Positions 47,277 through 58,522 of a stretch of 64,000 nt of DNA are shown one piece after another. The stretch is taken from contig NC_077227.1 in NCBI RefSeq assembly GCF_027887165.1, positions 86,491,735 through 86,555,734 of the forward strand, written 5' to 3'. Position 1 is the first letter of the stretch. Each line of letters starts with the position of its first letter. The translations under genes were made by a program, and so were the position numbers. The notes below the pieces were generated by a model. That model searched no databases. It saw nothing but the letters and a program-made list of their open reading frames with translations, and was not told the DNA's origin. This stretch comes from Monodelphis domestica (lineage: Eukaryota; Chordata; Mammalia; Didelphimorphia; Didelphidae).

Positions 47277-47475
47277 GGGGCATCAAGGTGGATTTGTGGG
47301 CTGAGAGGCAGGCTTAGATATGGGAAGCCCTGGGTTCAACTCTGGCCTCAGAGAATTCCTGGCTATGTAGCCCTGGGCAAGTCACTTAACCCCCATTACC
47401 TAGTCCTTACTGTTCTTCTGACTTGGAGCCATTATATAATTTTGATTTCAAGACAAAAGGTAACATTTAAAAAAA
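47277..47475 (+). repeat. Marsupial tRNA-type SINE
   Basis: It starts ggggcatcaaggtggatttg, followed by tgggctgagaggcaggctta, continues with ccctgggcaagtcacttaac and ends in an A-rich tail. A short L1 piece has inserted into the tail. Confidence 0.9.
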
Positions 47476-47574
47476 TTTTTTTATTTGGCCAATTTCAAAC
47501 ATTATTCTTTGGTTACAAAACTCATTTTCTATTCCTCCCTCCCCTCCCCATTCCCCTCCCATAGCTGATGCGCA
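47476..47574 (-). mobile_element. Short 5'-truncated L1 inserted in a SINE tail
   Basis: It starts with T7 (the antisense poly(A)), then ggccaatttcaaacattatt and cccctcccatagctgatgcg, the extreme 3' end of marsupial L1. Only about 100 bp was copied. The SINE sequence aaaaggtaac is present on both sides (near 47455-47464 and 47575-47584), which gives the target duplication. Confidence 0.8.
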
Positions 47575-47599
47575 AAAAGGTAACTTAAAAAAAAAAACT

Positions 47600-48110
47600 T
47601 TCCTAATGTTAATAACAAGTTTATATGGTTCTATTGAACTTGTCAAGCTATTTCTGTATCACTTTGAATATCATAAGTGTGTGAAAAAGGTATAATATTG
47701 CAGGTAACATTGTTCCCATTTTATAGTAAAATCATTACTCTTCTTTCTCTCCACTTCCATAGTTTTCCAGGCAGCTTCTTTCCTTCCCTATATTTGTTTA
47801 CACCTTCCTGATATTTGTTCATGGTTATCACATCTCCTGTAGTCAGTTTAATTTAACTGTGCTTTCCTTTCCTAGTATTAGGTTTGAGGAACAGTGTGGG
47901 GAAGCCAAAGTAAATAAGTCACAATGTCCCAGAAAATTGGAGCTGGATGGAATCTTTGAGATCATGTAGTCTAACTCTTTTCTTTAACAGATGAGAGAAA
48001 TGAAGCCCAGCAAAGGGGTTTGCCTTGGTCATGACCACACAGGGACTTGGTGGCAGAGTCCACTTTTCTATATAGTTGACCTCTAGACTTCTAGTTAAAT
48101 GCTCCCTCTA
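47600..48110 (+). repeat. Unassigned DNA ending in a MIR-like fragment
   Basis: 47600-47930 is unassigned. 47935-48110 has the MIR/Ther words attggagctggatggaatct, aacagatgagagaaatgaag and ggtggcagagtccact in weak form. Confidence 0.4.
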
Positions 48111-48359
48111 CTACACTGGGGACTTTGACCTTATGGGGCTTATGATGAAAAAAACAAAACAGTACAGGAAAGGATGAACAATCATGTTGTGAATATCCAA
48201 GAGAATTGGAGGATGCTACAGAAAACATACAAGGCAGCCCTGACATTGAGAAGACAGAAATAGGGATAAGAATGATGGGGGAAGTAAAGAGGCTATAGAG
48301 TCTATATGGGAGAAAGCAGCAGCAAAGCAAAAACAGTCTCTTTCTTATCAATACTAAGC

Positions 48360-49602
48360 AGTTTTTTCATTGAGAATTTTAATATATATTTTACAATTAT
48401 ATGTAAAATAGTTTTTAACACTTTTTTAAAAAATTGAGTCCCAGTTCTTTCTCTTTCTTCCTCCTTCCCTTCTTTCCTCCTTCATCTAAAAGGTAAGCAA
48501 TCAGATATAGGTTATTTATGTGAAGTCATACAAAATATATTTTCATATTAGTCATGCAGTGAAAGAAAACACAACCCCTCCCCCACCAAAAAAATTCCAA
48601 AAAAATGGTTTAAAAAAAAGTATATTTCAGTTTGCATTCAGATTCCATGAGTTCATTCTTGAGATGTAGATAGCATTTTTTAAAATCATAAATCCTGCAG
48701 AATTTTCAGATCATTTTATTGCTGAGAATAAGCCATTCACAGGTGATCAATAATTGTTTAAATTTTCTGTTACTATGTACAGTGTTCTAGTTCTGCTGTC
48801 TTTCCAGGTTTTTCTGAAGCCATCCTGCTCATAATTTCTTAATGCACAATACTATTCCATCATAATCATATTCCACAAATTTGTTTAGCCATTCTGCAAT
48901 GGATAGCTATTTCCCTGATTTCCAACTCTTTTTTGCCACAAAGAAAGCCGCTATAAATATTTTTGTACATATAGCTCCTTTCCCCAATTTTTGATGTCTT
49001 TGAGTTACAGACCCAGTAATGGTATTGGTGGGTCAAAGAATATGCACGTTTTTTTAAATTTCCTTTTGGACTTAGTTACAAATTGCTCTCCAAAATGGTT
49101 GGGTCACTTCACAAACCCCACCAATAGTACATAAATATCCCAATTTTTCCATATCTCCTCCAACATTTGCCATTTTCCTTTTCTGTCATGTTGGCCAATG
49201 AGATTGTTGTGAGTTGGTACCCCAGAGTTGCTTTGGTTTCTATTTCTCTAATTAAGAGTGATATAGAACATTTTTTATGACTGTAGATACTTTTGAATTC
49301 TTTTTCTGAGAACTGCCTGTTCATATCCTTTGACTATTATCAGTTGGGGAATCATTTGTATTCTTATAAATTTGACCAAGTTCTCTATTTGAGAAATGAA
49401 TCTTTTTTTTTTTTTATCAAAGGAACTTATTGTAAATGTACCTTCATCACATCTCCACCCCCTAGTTTTCTGCTTCATTTATAATCTTGACTACCTTGCT
49501 TTTGTTTGTGCAAAAACTTTTCCACCATCTCTTTTATCAGTGCCATCCCATGCTTGGCCTTCTTCCCTGTAGGGTAAGAAAGATTCTTACATCCATCTGA
49601 CA
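48360..49602 (-). mobile_element. L1 LINE 3' part (3'UTR and end of ORF2)
   Basis: The antisense 3' region of marsupial L1 is readable over 1.1 kb: aaaggtaagcaatcagatat, attagtcatgcagtgaaaga, tttgcattcagattccatga, tctttccaggtttttctgaa, gtgggtcaaagaatatgcac, cagttggggaatcatttgta. It runs to the left target-duplication copy of a hAT element. On the far side of that element the text resumes in the L1 inter-ORF spacer, so most of ORF2 is missing. Confidence 0.85.
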
Positions 49603-49610
49603 GTATATGC

Positions 49611-50300
49611 CAGTGAAGGGCAACCTTTTGAGCTTGGTGTGTCAAAATTCACTAAAAAACCAAGCATCACTCAGGTGGTGTGTCACTTTGAGAAAAAAAA
49701 AACACCATAATTTCATGATATTTATAGTTTAAATAGCAAAAATGTATAATTGTAATATATAACTGTATTTAATAAATCAAAACCTAATTATTTAACTTAC
49801 CTGCTTAGTCACTTCTTTGTTCATCTGTCAGTCGGTTTCTTTAGTTGGTCTTGATATTATTAAACTTGTGTGGGGTGCTGTGAACTAAGATAAGTGAGGG
49901 GGAGGGGGAATTCTTTAACCTTCCTATTAGTGACTTTTTGTTGCTGAATTTCATTGGCTAAATCTTCAAATGAAGGTTGGTATTTTGTATATTTCAAGCC
50001 CAAGGAAGTGCTACTAACTTCATCTGTAAATCTGTTTCTTTTGTTGGTTTTGATATTGTTTAACTGCCTGCGGGCATGCATGGTCCTCCTCCCTGTCCCT
50101 GTGGGAACCCCACATGCCCCAGCTTCCTGGGGCCTGCCACTGGTGGCTCATCCCCTGCCCCCAGGAAGCAAGTGGAGCAGTGGCCCCCTACCCATGCCTG
50201 GCCGGGAAGCAGCTCCTGGGCCACGAGGTGCACTGAGCTCATATGAGGCCATGTGTTATCAAAAATTTCTGACATGCATGTCATAGGTTCTCCATCATGG
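49611..50300. mobile_element. Non-autonomous hAT element inside L1, exact 8-bp target duplication
   Basis: It starts cagtgaagggcaaccttttg and ends ataggttctccatcatgg, imperfect inverted ends of the CAGTGATGGCGAACC kind. The octamer gtatatgc flanks both sides exactly (49603-49610 and 50301-50308). Inside, an AT-rich left part is followed by a GC-rich block at 50060-50240 (for example ccccagcttcctggggcctg) that differs strongly from its surroundings. The open frames of 110 and 83 codons over that block are not supported as genes. Words are shared with the element at 35680-36202 only at the termini. Confidence 0.9.
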
Positions 50301-50308
50301 GTATATGC

Positions 50309-52395
50309 CATTCCCTCTTTGAGTCACTTTTGATGAAAGTCGAGTTCAAATATTGCCCCACCATTTCTCCTCTACTGTAAAAGCTCTTTTGCACCTCTCT
50401 TGTGTGAGATAATTTACTCTTTTCTACCTCTCCCTTCCCCCTTCTCCCAGTGAGTCCATCTTTCTCAATCCATAATTTTATTTTGTTGGCTATCATTCCA
50501 TCATAGGGTACTCACACTTGTGCCCTCTGCCTATGGATACTCCTACTAATTGACCTAATAATTATACAGTTCTTAGTATTCACAAGTATCATTTTCCCAT
50601 GTAGGTATATAAGAAGTTTAACCTTATTGATTCACTTATAATTTCTGTTTCATGTTTACCATTTTATGCTTCTTTGAGTCTTGTATTTGAAAGTAAAATT
50701 TTCTATTCAGATATGGTATTTTCATCAGGAATGCTAAAAACTCTTCTATTTTTATTTTATTTATTATTTTATTATTTATTTTTATTAAATATTGACCCCC
50801 CCATCCCCTTAAGATTATTTTCAGTTTTTCTGGGTAGATTACTCTTGGTTGTAATCTTATCTTTTTTTCCCCCTCCAGAAGATTACATTCTAAGCTCTCC
50901 AGTCCTTTAAAGGAGAAGCTTCTAAATCTTGTGTTATCTTGATTGTGTCTCTATGATTAACTGTTTTTCTCTGTTTGCTTGTAATATTTTTTCCTTGACC
51001 TGGAAACTCTGGAAATTAACTATATTGTTACTGAGAGTTTCATTTTGGGACCTCTTTCAGGGGGTTATTGGTAGATTCTTTCAACTTCTTTTTTATCCTC
51101 TCATTCTGTGATATCAGGACAATTTTCCTTGCTAATTTCTTGGAGATGATGTCTAGGCTCTTTCTTTGATCATTGTTTTCAGGTAGTTCAATAATTCTTA
51201 AATTATCTCTCCTGGCTTTAACTTCCAATTCTGTTGTTTTTTAAATGATATACTTCCCATTTTGTTCTAATTTTTCATTCTTTTGATTTTGTTTGCTTCT
51301 TGATATATATTATGGAGTTATTAACTTTCACATATCCATTTATAATTATTAAGGATTTATTTTCTTCAATGAGTTTTTTTTATTTTATTTTTCCATTATG
51401 GAGTTTTTTCTTCAGTGAATTTTTTGATTTTTGTGTCTCTTTTGCTAACAAGCCTATTGTTTTTTAAAGTGCTAATTTTGAAAGTAATTTTCTTGCATTT
51501 CCTTTTCCAAGCTATTGATTCTCCCCCTCCCATAATTTCATCCTACCATTCTAATTTCTTTCTCCGATTTTTCCTCTCCCTTTGTTTTTTGATTTCCAAA
51601 ATCCATTTTAAACAATTATAGAAATTCTCTTTGCTTTTGACTCCAATTCATATTTTCCTTTGAGGCTCCACATGTAGCTGTTTTGACATTGTTGTCTTCT
51701 GAGTTTCTGTTTTGATTTTATCCATCACCATAGGAACTTTTTGTGATCAGGTTCTTTGTTGTTGTTGTTTGTTCATTCCCACCATCAGCCCATTTTTTGA
51801 TTTTTAACTTTATCTTAAAGTTGGGCTCTGTTCTTGAGATGGAGGGGGGGCACTTTCACATGTTTCAAGTTTTCCATGCTCCTATTTTCAGAGTTACTTA
51901 TATAAGTTTTCAGTTCTTCCAAGGTGGCATGATATAAGAATAGGTGTGGTTACTGTTCTCCTGACTTGTGTCCTGGTCTTTGAGTGAATATGAGCACTGT
52001 TTTCAACTATATAATTGTGACCAGGGTCACCACTCCTACTATTGCTTTTCCTTTCCCTGGGACCACAGACTGGAACCACATATGCACAATGTACCAGAGT
52101 CCTGTTCCTAATGCAAGCAAGAATCCCCTGTAATGCCCTTCTGACCAATTGTTTGACCCCCTTCCCATCTGATGGGTAATTCAGAGACTAATACTACTGA
52201 TTCAGTTGCTCCCAAGGCCTGTTGTTGACTGCTTATGCTGATGTGGATTATGCTGGATTATGTTGAACTCTCAACCTAGTGAGACAGACATTTCCTGCTA
52301 ACCTTAGTTTTCCTGGGCTAAAATTTTGTTTCATTCTGTCTTTTTATTGGTTCTGCTGCTCCACAATTTTATTTTATACTATTTTAACATATACT
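50309..52395 (-). mobile_element. L1 LINE 5' part (spacer, ORF1, 5'UTR)
   Basis: Antisense L1 in order: inter-ORF spacer (50309-50700), ORF1 (about 50750-51720) and 5'UTR (to about 52395). ORF1 is identified by the minus-strand residues RRDNLRIIELPENNDQRKS, which match the conserved RRM-to-C-terminal part of L1 ORF1p. The 5'UTR is identified by ttaaagttgggctctgttct, ttcttccaaggtggcatgat and caattgtttgacccccttcc. Neither frame is intact. Confidence 0.85.
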
Positions 52396-52399
52396 TGAT

Positions 52400-52515
52400 G
52401 CTTGTGTGACTTTGTGTAATATTTTGGAACCTTAGTTTTCTTTTATCCTTTTTAAGCAAGGGGTTGGGATTAGATGATCTCTAAACCCCATTCCACCTAC
52501 AAATATCTTTGATCC
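52400..52515 (+). repeat. MIR-type SINE 3' fragment
   Basis: The words gtgtgactttgtgtaatatt, ggttgggattagatgatctc and taaaccccattccacctac keep the MIR order. Confidence 0.5.
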
Positions 52516-53189
52516 TTCTTATAAAATAAAAGTATGGCATAGCATAGAACAACAATGGTATAGTATTTAAAGCATTAGCACTAGAGAGTAAAGAAGTTAT
52601 TCAAACAGGCTTGAGCAAGCCTTCCTAAAGTTGATTAATTGTGAGGCAGGTTTTGAAAGAGGAAAAAGAATGTGGATTTCTAGAGAGAAAAAAATAAAAT
52701 TAGGGGTGAGTAAATGGGGTGTTTGATAGACTATCTAAATAAGACCTTTTGAAATAGCTCTCTTGAAGTCTTATTTTTCCTTATTTAGTCATGATGGGAG
52801 GAGATCAAGTTGTCATATATGTGCTATTCACCTATAAACCTGGCAGTACTGGATTTGAAAATGGATGAATTGAGGTCCCAGGAGCACCATACTAGGACAG
52901 TTTTCTCAATATGTTCTCTCTCAAGGTGCCTTTGAGCAGACTTTTCTTTATCCAGATTTTCAACTGAGAAAACAAAGCAAAACAGAAAACTGTTGGTTTT
53001 GGCTCCTAGCAAGGAGGCTTTGATGAAAGCTGTCCAGCTGTCTCAGAAAAGCCAGGAATCCTGGAGAGGGTGACCCTTCTACCCTCTGTGGCTTAAGAGG
53101 GTATATTGTTGCACCTGCTGGGCTGGGGGTGGGGAGAAGAGTTGAGCTCTATATAGTTCAAATAAAGTTCTGTGTAGGTCAGATGGCAA
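52516..53189. other. No recognised feature
   Basis: Unassigned DNA. Nothing exon-like is found in the moderately GC-rich part near 53030-53130. Confidence 0.4.
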
Positions 53190-54660
53190 TGGAGTTGTCA
53201 AGTCAGCAAACATTTATTAAACTCCTACTATATGCCACAAATAAAGAGAAAAAATAGTCTTTGCTCTTTAGGAGTGTTGAATCTAATTGTAAGGCATAAT
53301 ACAAATAATTATGTACAAACAAGATATATAAAAGATATATAATTTTAGAGGGAAGGCACAAAGATTAAGAGTATTAGGAAAGGTTTCTTGCAGACAGTGG
53401 GACTTGAAAGAAGTCAGGGAAGCCAAGAAGTGGAGATCAGTAGGGAGAGAGTTCCAGTAATGGAGGACAGCCAAGGAAAAAGGCTAGTGTCAGGAATTGG
53501 AATATATTGTGGGGGTGACAGCAAGGAAGCCAGTGTCACTTGGTCATAGAATACATAGAAGGAAGCAAGGTATAAAAAGATTCAAAAAGTAAGAAGGGAC
53601 TAGGTAATGTGGTGATAGGGACCCAATGAAATTTATTGAATGGAGAATGATATGGCAAGATCTACACTCTAGGAAATCACTCTGACAACTGAATATAGAT
53701 AGTCTGTAGTAGGGAGAGGTTTGAGGCAGGGAGACCACTAGCAATAGTAGTGGAAATGGCAGAGAAGAGAAGGGAACATTCTCAAGTAATGCTATGAAGG
53801 TAGAGTAGGATTTGGCAACTGATTGATTATGGGATGTGAGGGTGAGAATTCAAAAATGACACCTTAGTTTTCAAGTAGAATGATGTGGGAGGCTGGCAAT
53901 ATTCTTGACAATGACAGAAAAATTAGGAAGAAGGGAGGATTTTGGACAGTGTATAAGATATACAATTGGAAATGCCCAGTAGATAGTTGGAGATATTAGA
54001 TCGGAAGGCAAGAGAGAGATTAGGACTGAACAAATAGATAAGGAAATCATATGCATAGAGATGGCAGTTGAATTCATGTGAACTGATGGAATCAACAAGC
54101 TAAATACCATAGAATATGTGTAATGAATTCTCGTTGATTGGTTTTTAGTGTTTACTTGTCATCTCTCATTTTTACAAGCTATGGAGAAGAGGATCTAGGA
54201 AAAAAGTCACAGTTATTGGGTACAACCTGGATGAAAATCCATCAAAAGAGAATGAGAAGAAGTCAGGGGGAGAGAGCAGAAAAGATCATATTAAAGGGAA
54301 GAGTGTGACTGACATTGTTAAAGGCTTCAAAGAAGTCAAGAAGGATAAGAAAAGGCCATTAGATTTGGCAATTGAAAGATTATTGGTAACTTTGGAGACA
54401 CCAGTTTCAGTTAAATGATGAGGCGAAAATCCAGAATGCAGAAAGTTAAAAACAAAATGAGAGAAAAGGGAGCAGAGGCACTAGTTATAGATGGTCTTGT
54501 CATGGGGCTTTACATGAATGGGGAAAATGAATCTATCCATTATACAGAGGAATGTGGGAATAATGCAAGGCTGAGTCTTGACAGAGCAAGAAGAATCATT
54601 TCCAATTCTGGGGTCTTTGCTTCATATTTCTGGCATGAAGACAAATCTTAGTAATATTAA
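53190..54660 (-). repeat. L3/CR1-clade LINE, 3' end and coding region
   Basis: At the left is the antisense 3' end (gcaaacatttattaaactcc). The minus-strand frame at 53283-53474 shows HYWNSLPTDLHFLASLTSFK, the C-terminal motif (WNSLP...SL..FK) of CR1/L2/L3 ORF2 proteins. Further right, near 54300-54345, the antisense of a reverse-transcriptase motif of the LLDLSAAFDTVDH kind is still readable in altered form. The frame is decayed. Confidence 0.75.
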
Positions 54661-54779
54661 GGCATTAGATATTACTCTACAATTAGTACTAAGTTCCATT
54701 AAATGTAGCACTCTCTATAGTAATATCATATATTTATTAATATTTTATACATTTCAAAAAAAGTTTCACATATACAATT

Positions 54780-54886
54780 TTAGTCTTAAAAATGTATCAG
54801 TACTATGTACTGGGGATACAGAAATGAAAACAATACTCTGCTTCCAAGTAGCTTCCATTCTCCCAGAGATGAAAGCATGCACACAT

Positions 54887-54940
<54 letters not shown>

Positions 54941-55276
54941 AGTCAGAAGAATTTCAGTTTTCTTCTAGAGGCAAGAGAGAGTCATTAGAATTTCCTTAGT
55001 AAGGGAGTGGTGTGATCAGACTTTTGCTTTTACATAAGTCAGTTTGGCAGTTTTTCAGAGGATGGATTGATGTGAGAAGAAATGAGTTAGGGAGACCAAT
55101 TATGAGTCTCTTGCAATATTTTAGGAAAGAGATGATGAAGGTCTCAACTACAGGGGTGGGTAGGTGAGCAGTGAGAAAAACTAGAAGTCTAATTTAACTC
55201 AACTGTAGAGCGTGTGAAAGAAAGGGATGTGAAATAATGTTAGCAAGGTATATTACACAAGATTGTGGAGAGTCTT
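54780..55276 (-). repeat. Second L3/CR1 fragment, cut by L1
   Basis: The 3' end restarts (actatgtactggggatacag, caagtagcttccattctccc), then after a CA microsatellite the coding segment repeats (ggagtggtgtgatcagactt, ccaattatgagtctcttgca). It stops at the target duplication of the L1 and resumes at 58523. Confidence 0.65.
54889..54938. repeat. (AC)n microsatellite, 25 units
   Basis: A 50-bp perfect dinucleotide tract within L3. The histidine/threonine runs in overlapping frames are repeat products. Confidence 0.97.
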
Positions 55277-58200
55277 CTTTAACTGAATTTGGAGAATCAT
55301 GTTGTTTAATTTTCAATTGATTTTTGATTTGCCTCTCCATGTACCCTACTAATTGTTATTTTCATTGCATTGTGATATGAAAAGGTTGCATTTATTATTT
55401 CTGCTCCTTTGAACTTGTTTGCAATGTTTTTATTCCCTTGTATATGGTCAGTCTTTGTGAATTTACCATGTGCTGCTGAAAAGAAGGTTTATTCCTTTTT
55501 GTTCTTATTTATTTTTCTCCACATATCTACTAACTCTAATTTTTCTAAGATTTCATTCACTTCTCTTACCTCTTTCTTATTTATTTTTTGGTTTGATTTA
55601 TCTAGATCTGATAGAGGAAGGTTCAATCTCCCATTAGTATAGTTTTTCTATCTATTTTATCCTTGATAGTTTCTCCTTTAGAAATTTGGATGCTATGCCA
55701 TTTGATGCATGCATGTTGAGCACTGATATTTCCTCATTGTCTATACTGCCTTTTATCAGGATGTAATTACCTTCTCTTTTTCTTTTAACTAGATATATTT
55801 TTACTTTGGCTTTGTCAGATGTCATGATTGCAACTACTGCCTTCTTTTTCTCAGTTGATGCCCAATAGATTTTACTCATTCCACTTACCTTACCTGTGTG
55901 TCTACCTTCCTCATGTGTGTTTCTTGTAGACAATATATGGTAGGATTTTGGTTTCTAATCCACTCTGCTATTTGCTTGCATTTTATGGGTGAGTTCATTG
56001 CATTCACATTTAGAGTTATGATTACCAGCTGTGTATTTCCCAACATTTTGATTTCCACTCCTAGTCCTGCCCTTTTTTCCTTCACTATTTCCTCCTACAC
56101 CAGTGTTTTGTTTTTAATCAGTCCCCCTAATTCCCACCCTCATTTTACTTCCCTTTCTACCCCCCCCCCCCTTCTTATTCCCCTCTTATTTTCTTTATGG
56201 TCTTTTAAAACTATCCCTCCCACCCTTTCCCTCCCTTGTATTGCTTCCCTACCCACTAGTCTCTTTGTTACCCTTCTACTTCTCTATAGGGTGGGAATCA
56301 GTTCTCTACCCCAATAGATCTGATTGTTCCTCCCTCTTTGAGTCAATTTCAATGCATGTAAGAATTAAGTATTTCTTATCTCCAACTTCTTTATCCTTCC
56401 AGTGTATTGATGTTCTTCCCGACTCCTGCCATGCACTTCTTTATGACATATAAATTACCCAACTTTGTTTCTTTTCCCATTTCTCTTAGTATTAACCTCT
56501 TTTTTAACCTCTAGTTTTATATATATATATATGTATATTTAGCATTTTATCCTATACAATTTATCACTGTTCCCTCTAAGTATAATTCTTCTAGCTACTT
56601 GGGTGATAATAACAATTTTTAAGAGTTATCAATATCCTCTTATAGGTATACAAATCATTTTAATTCATTGGGTTCCTTAAAAAAAGTTTGTTTTTTCTTT
56701 TTCCCCCTTTCTTAATTATCTTTTGGTGATTCTCTTGAGTTCTGTGTTTGGGCATCAAATTTTCTGTTCTAGTCCAGTCTTGAAAGTCTTCTATTTTATT
56801 AAATGATCATACTTTCCCCCTCAAGAATATAATCAGTTTTGCTGGGTAGTTGATTCTTGGCTGTAGACGTAGTTCCCTTGCTTTCTGGAATATGTTTCAT
56901 GCCTTTCTGTCCTTCAGTGTAGATGCAGCCAGATCCTGTGTTATCCAACTGTGCTTTCATGGTATCTGAATTACTTCTTAGCAGCTTGTAATATTTTTTC
57001 CTTGGTCTCATAGTTCTTGAATTTGCCTATAACATTCCTGGGTGTTGTCAATTGAGGATTAAGTATAGGGGGTGATCTGTGGATTCCTTCAATCTCTACT
57101 TTTCCCTCTTGCTCTAGAATGTCAGGGCAGTTTTCTTGGATAATTTCCTGTAGAGTGATATCCAGGTTTGTTCTTTTGTCATGATCTTCTGGTAGGGCAA
57201 TGATTTTTAAGTTGTCTCTCCTGCATCTGTTTTCTAGATCTTCTGTTTTATGGATGAGGTGTTTCATATTTTCCTCAATATTTCCCTTCTTTTGATTTTG
57301 TTTTATAGTTTCCTGCTGCCTTGTGAAGTTGTTTGCTTCTAGTTGTTGGATTCTAGTTTTTAATGACTGAATGTCATCCCTGGCTTTTTGGTCATCCTTC
57401 TCCTTCTGGTCTGATTTTCTTTGGAGATCATCTTTTATCTTCTTTGCCTCATTTTCAAGCTGATTAATTTTGGCTTTCAAGACACTATTTTCAATTTCCA
57501 GATGATTTATTTTGCTTTTTAAGTTCTTTTACTAGTTTTCTTCAGCCTCTCTTAATTTTTTTTTTTTTTGGAATTGTATTTTGAGTTCTTCCAAAAACTG
57601 GGTCTAATTTGCTGGAGTTTCTGTGCTTTTGCTTGGTATTCCTTGATCTTTCTCTGTTCAATTTTCTCTTTTTTCATTGCCTAGATAGAAGCTGTTGATT
57701 GTATTTTTTTTCTTTTTCCATTGTTTATTCATATTTCCCCTTCTTACCCTGCTTAGTTGCCTGTAGTCTTGCTCCTCTCATTATGTGCTAGATCTGTGGG
57801 TTTCCGCTGTATGTACTAAAGGGGCACCTTCTATGTTCTGCTGATTGATCAGATTAGTCAAATCTTCCCCAGCTGACAGCAGAATCTGAAAAGAGCTGGA
57901 CTTCCCACTCTGTTGTCAAGGTTGTTGCCTGTAGTTTGTTGCAGTCTTTGCCCTTGGAGTTTGGTCAGCAAGGCTATCAGATTGGTCTGTGGAAGAGGGG
58001 TATTGAAGCTTGAGCTTCCCTGCCCTCTGAAGGTTTCTTATCTGCCCTATTGATGAGATTGAGCCAGGGTGGAGTTGGTTTGCAAAGCTGGATGTGCCCT
58101 GAGGCCAAAACCTAGAGGGGAAGGAAGATGGAGTATCTTCGCTGTGACTAGGTTGCCTGCTCTGTGCTTCTCCTCCAGCTGCCTCTACACCTCTTGTGTT

Positions 58201-58509
58201 CAACACCCTGAGCCTGTCATAGCTGTGCCAGCAAGGTACTCTCTCAACCACCACTGGAGGCTCAGCACTGTAGGTGGGGGAGGGGTCCTGAGACCTTCAT
58301 TCTTCTTTCCCATTAAACCCGTGTGTTCTAGAATTCAGGCTTTTGGGGGGCATACCTTTTAAATTGGGTCTCGGAGGAAGTTTACCTAGCTCTGTCCTAT
58401 TGTTAGATTTGGTTTTCAGTCCCCTCGAAGCATTGTGTTTTTGATCTGTGAGGAAGGGTTGTGGAGGTCTGAACTGTTGCTGTCTCTAAGTCACTATCTT
58501 GACTCCCTC
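55277..58509 (-). mobile_element. L1 LINE with complete 5' part, truncated at its 3' side
   Basis: A single insertion of 3233 bp flanked by the 13-mer tgtggagagtctt (55264-55276 and 58510-58522). From the right, its own 5' end, it holds a 5'UTR ending ctatcttgactccctc on the strand shown, then ORF1 (minus-strand open part 57480-56971: a coiled coil of K/E/Q-rich heptads, then RCRRDNLKIIALPEDHDKR and a C-terminal block), an inter-ORF spacer, and the ORF2 endonuclease (VIITLNVNAMNSPIK, NPTIYCLQETHMRKVDT, then MSKIYWASTEKKKAVVAIM and NYILIKGSIDNEEISVLNMH). The element stops shortly after the endonuclease domain. Reverse transcriptase, 3'UTR and poly(A) are all missing, yet the target duplication lies directly at the break. 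Confidence 0.9.
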
Positions 58510-58522
58510 TGTGGAGAGTCTT

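Noticed and set aside
49954-50311. 110- and 83-codon open frames
   Set aside because: They lie wholly in the GC-rich block of a hAT element and have no coding support.
53283-53474. A small host protein on the minus strand
   Set aside because: The WNSLP...SL..FK motif is the C-terminus of a CR1/L2/L3-type LINE ORF2.
56971-57480. A host coiled-coil gene on the minus strand
   Set aside because: The residues RCRRDNLKIIALPEDHDKR and the position next to an endonuclease frame identify it as L1 ORF1.
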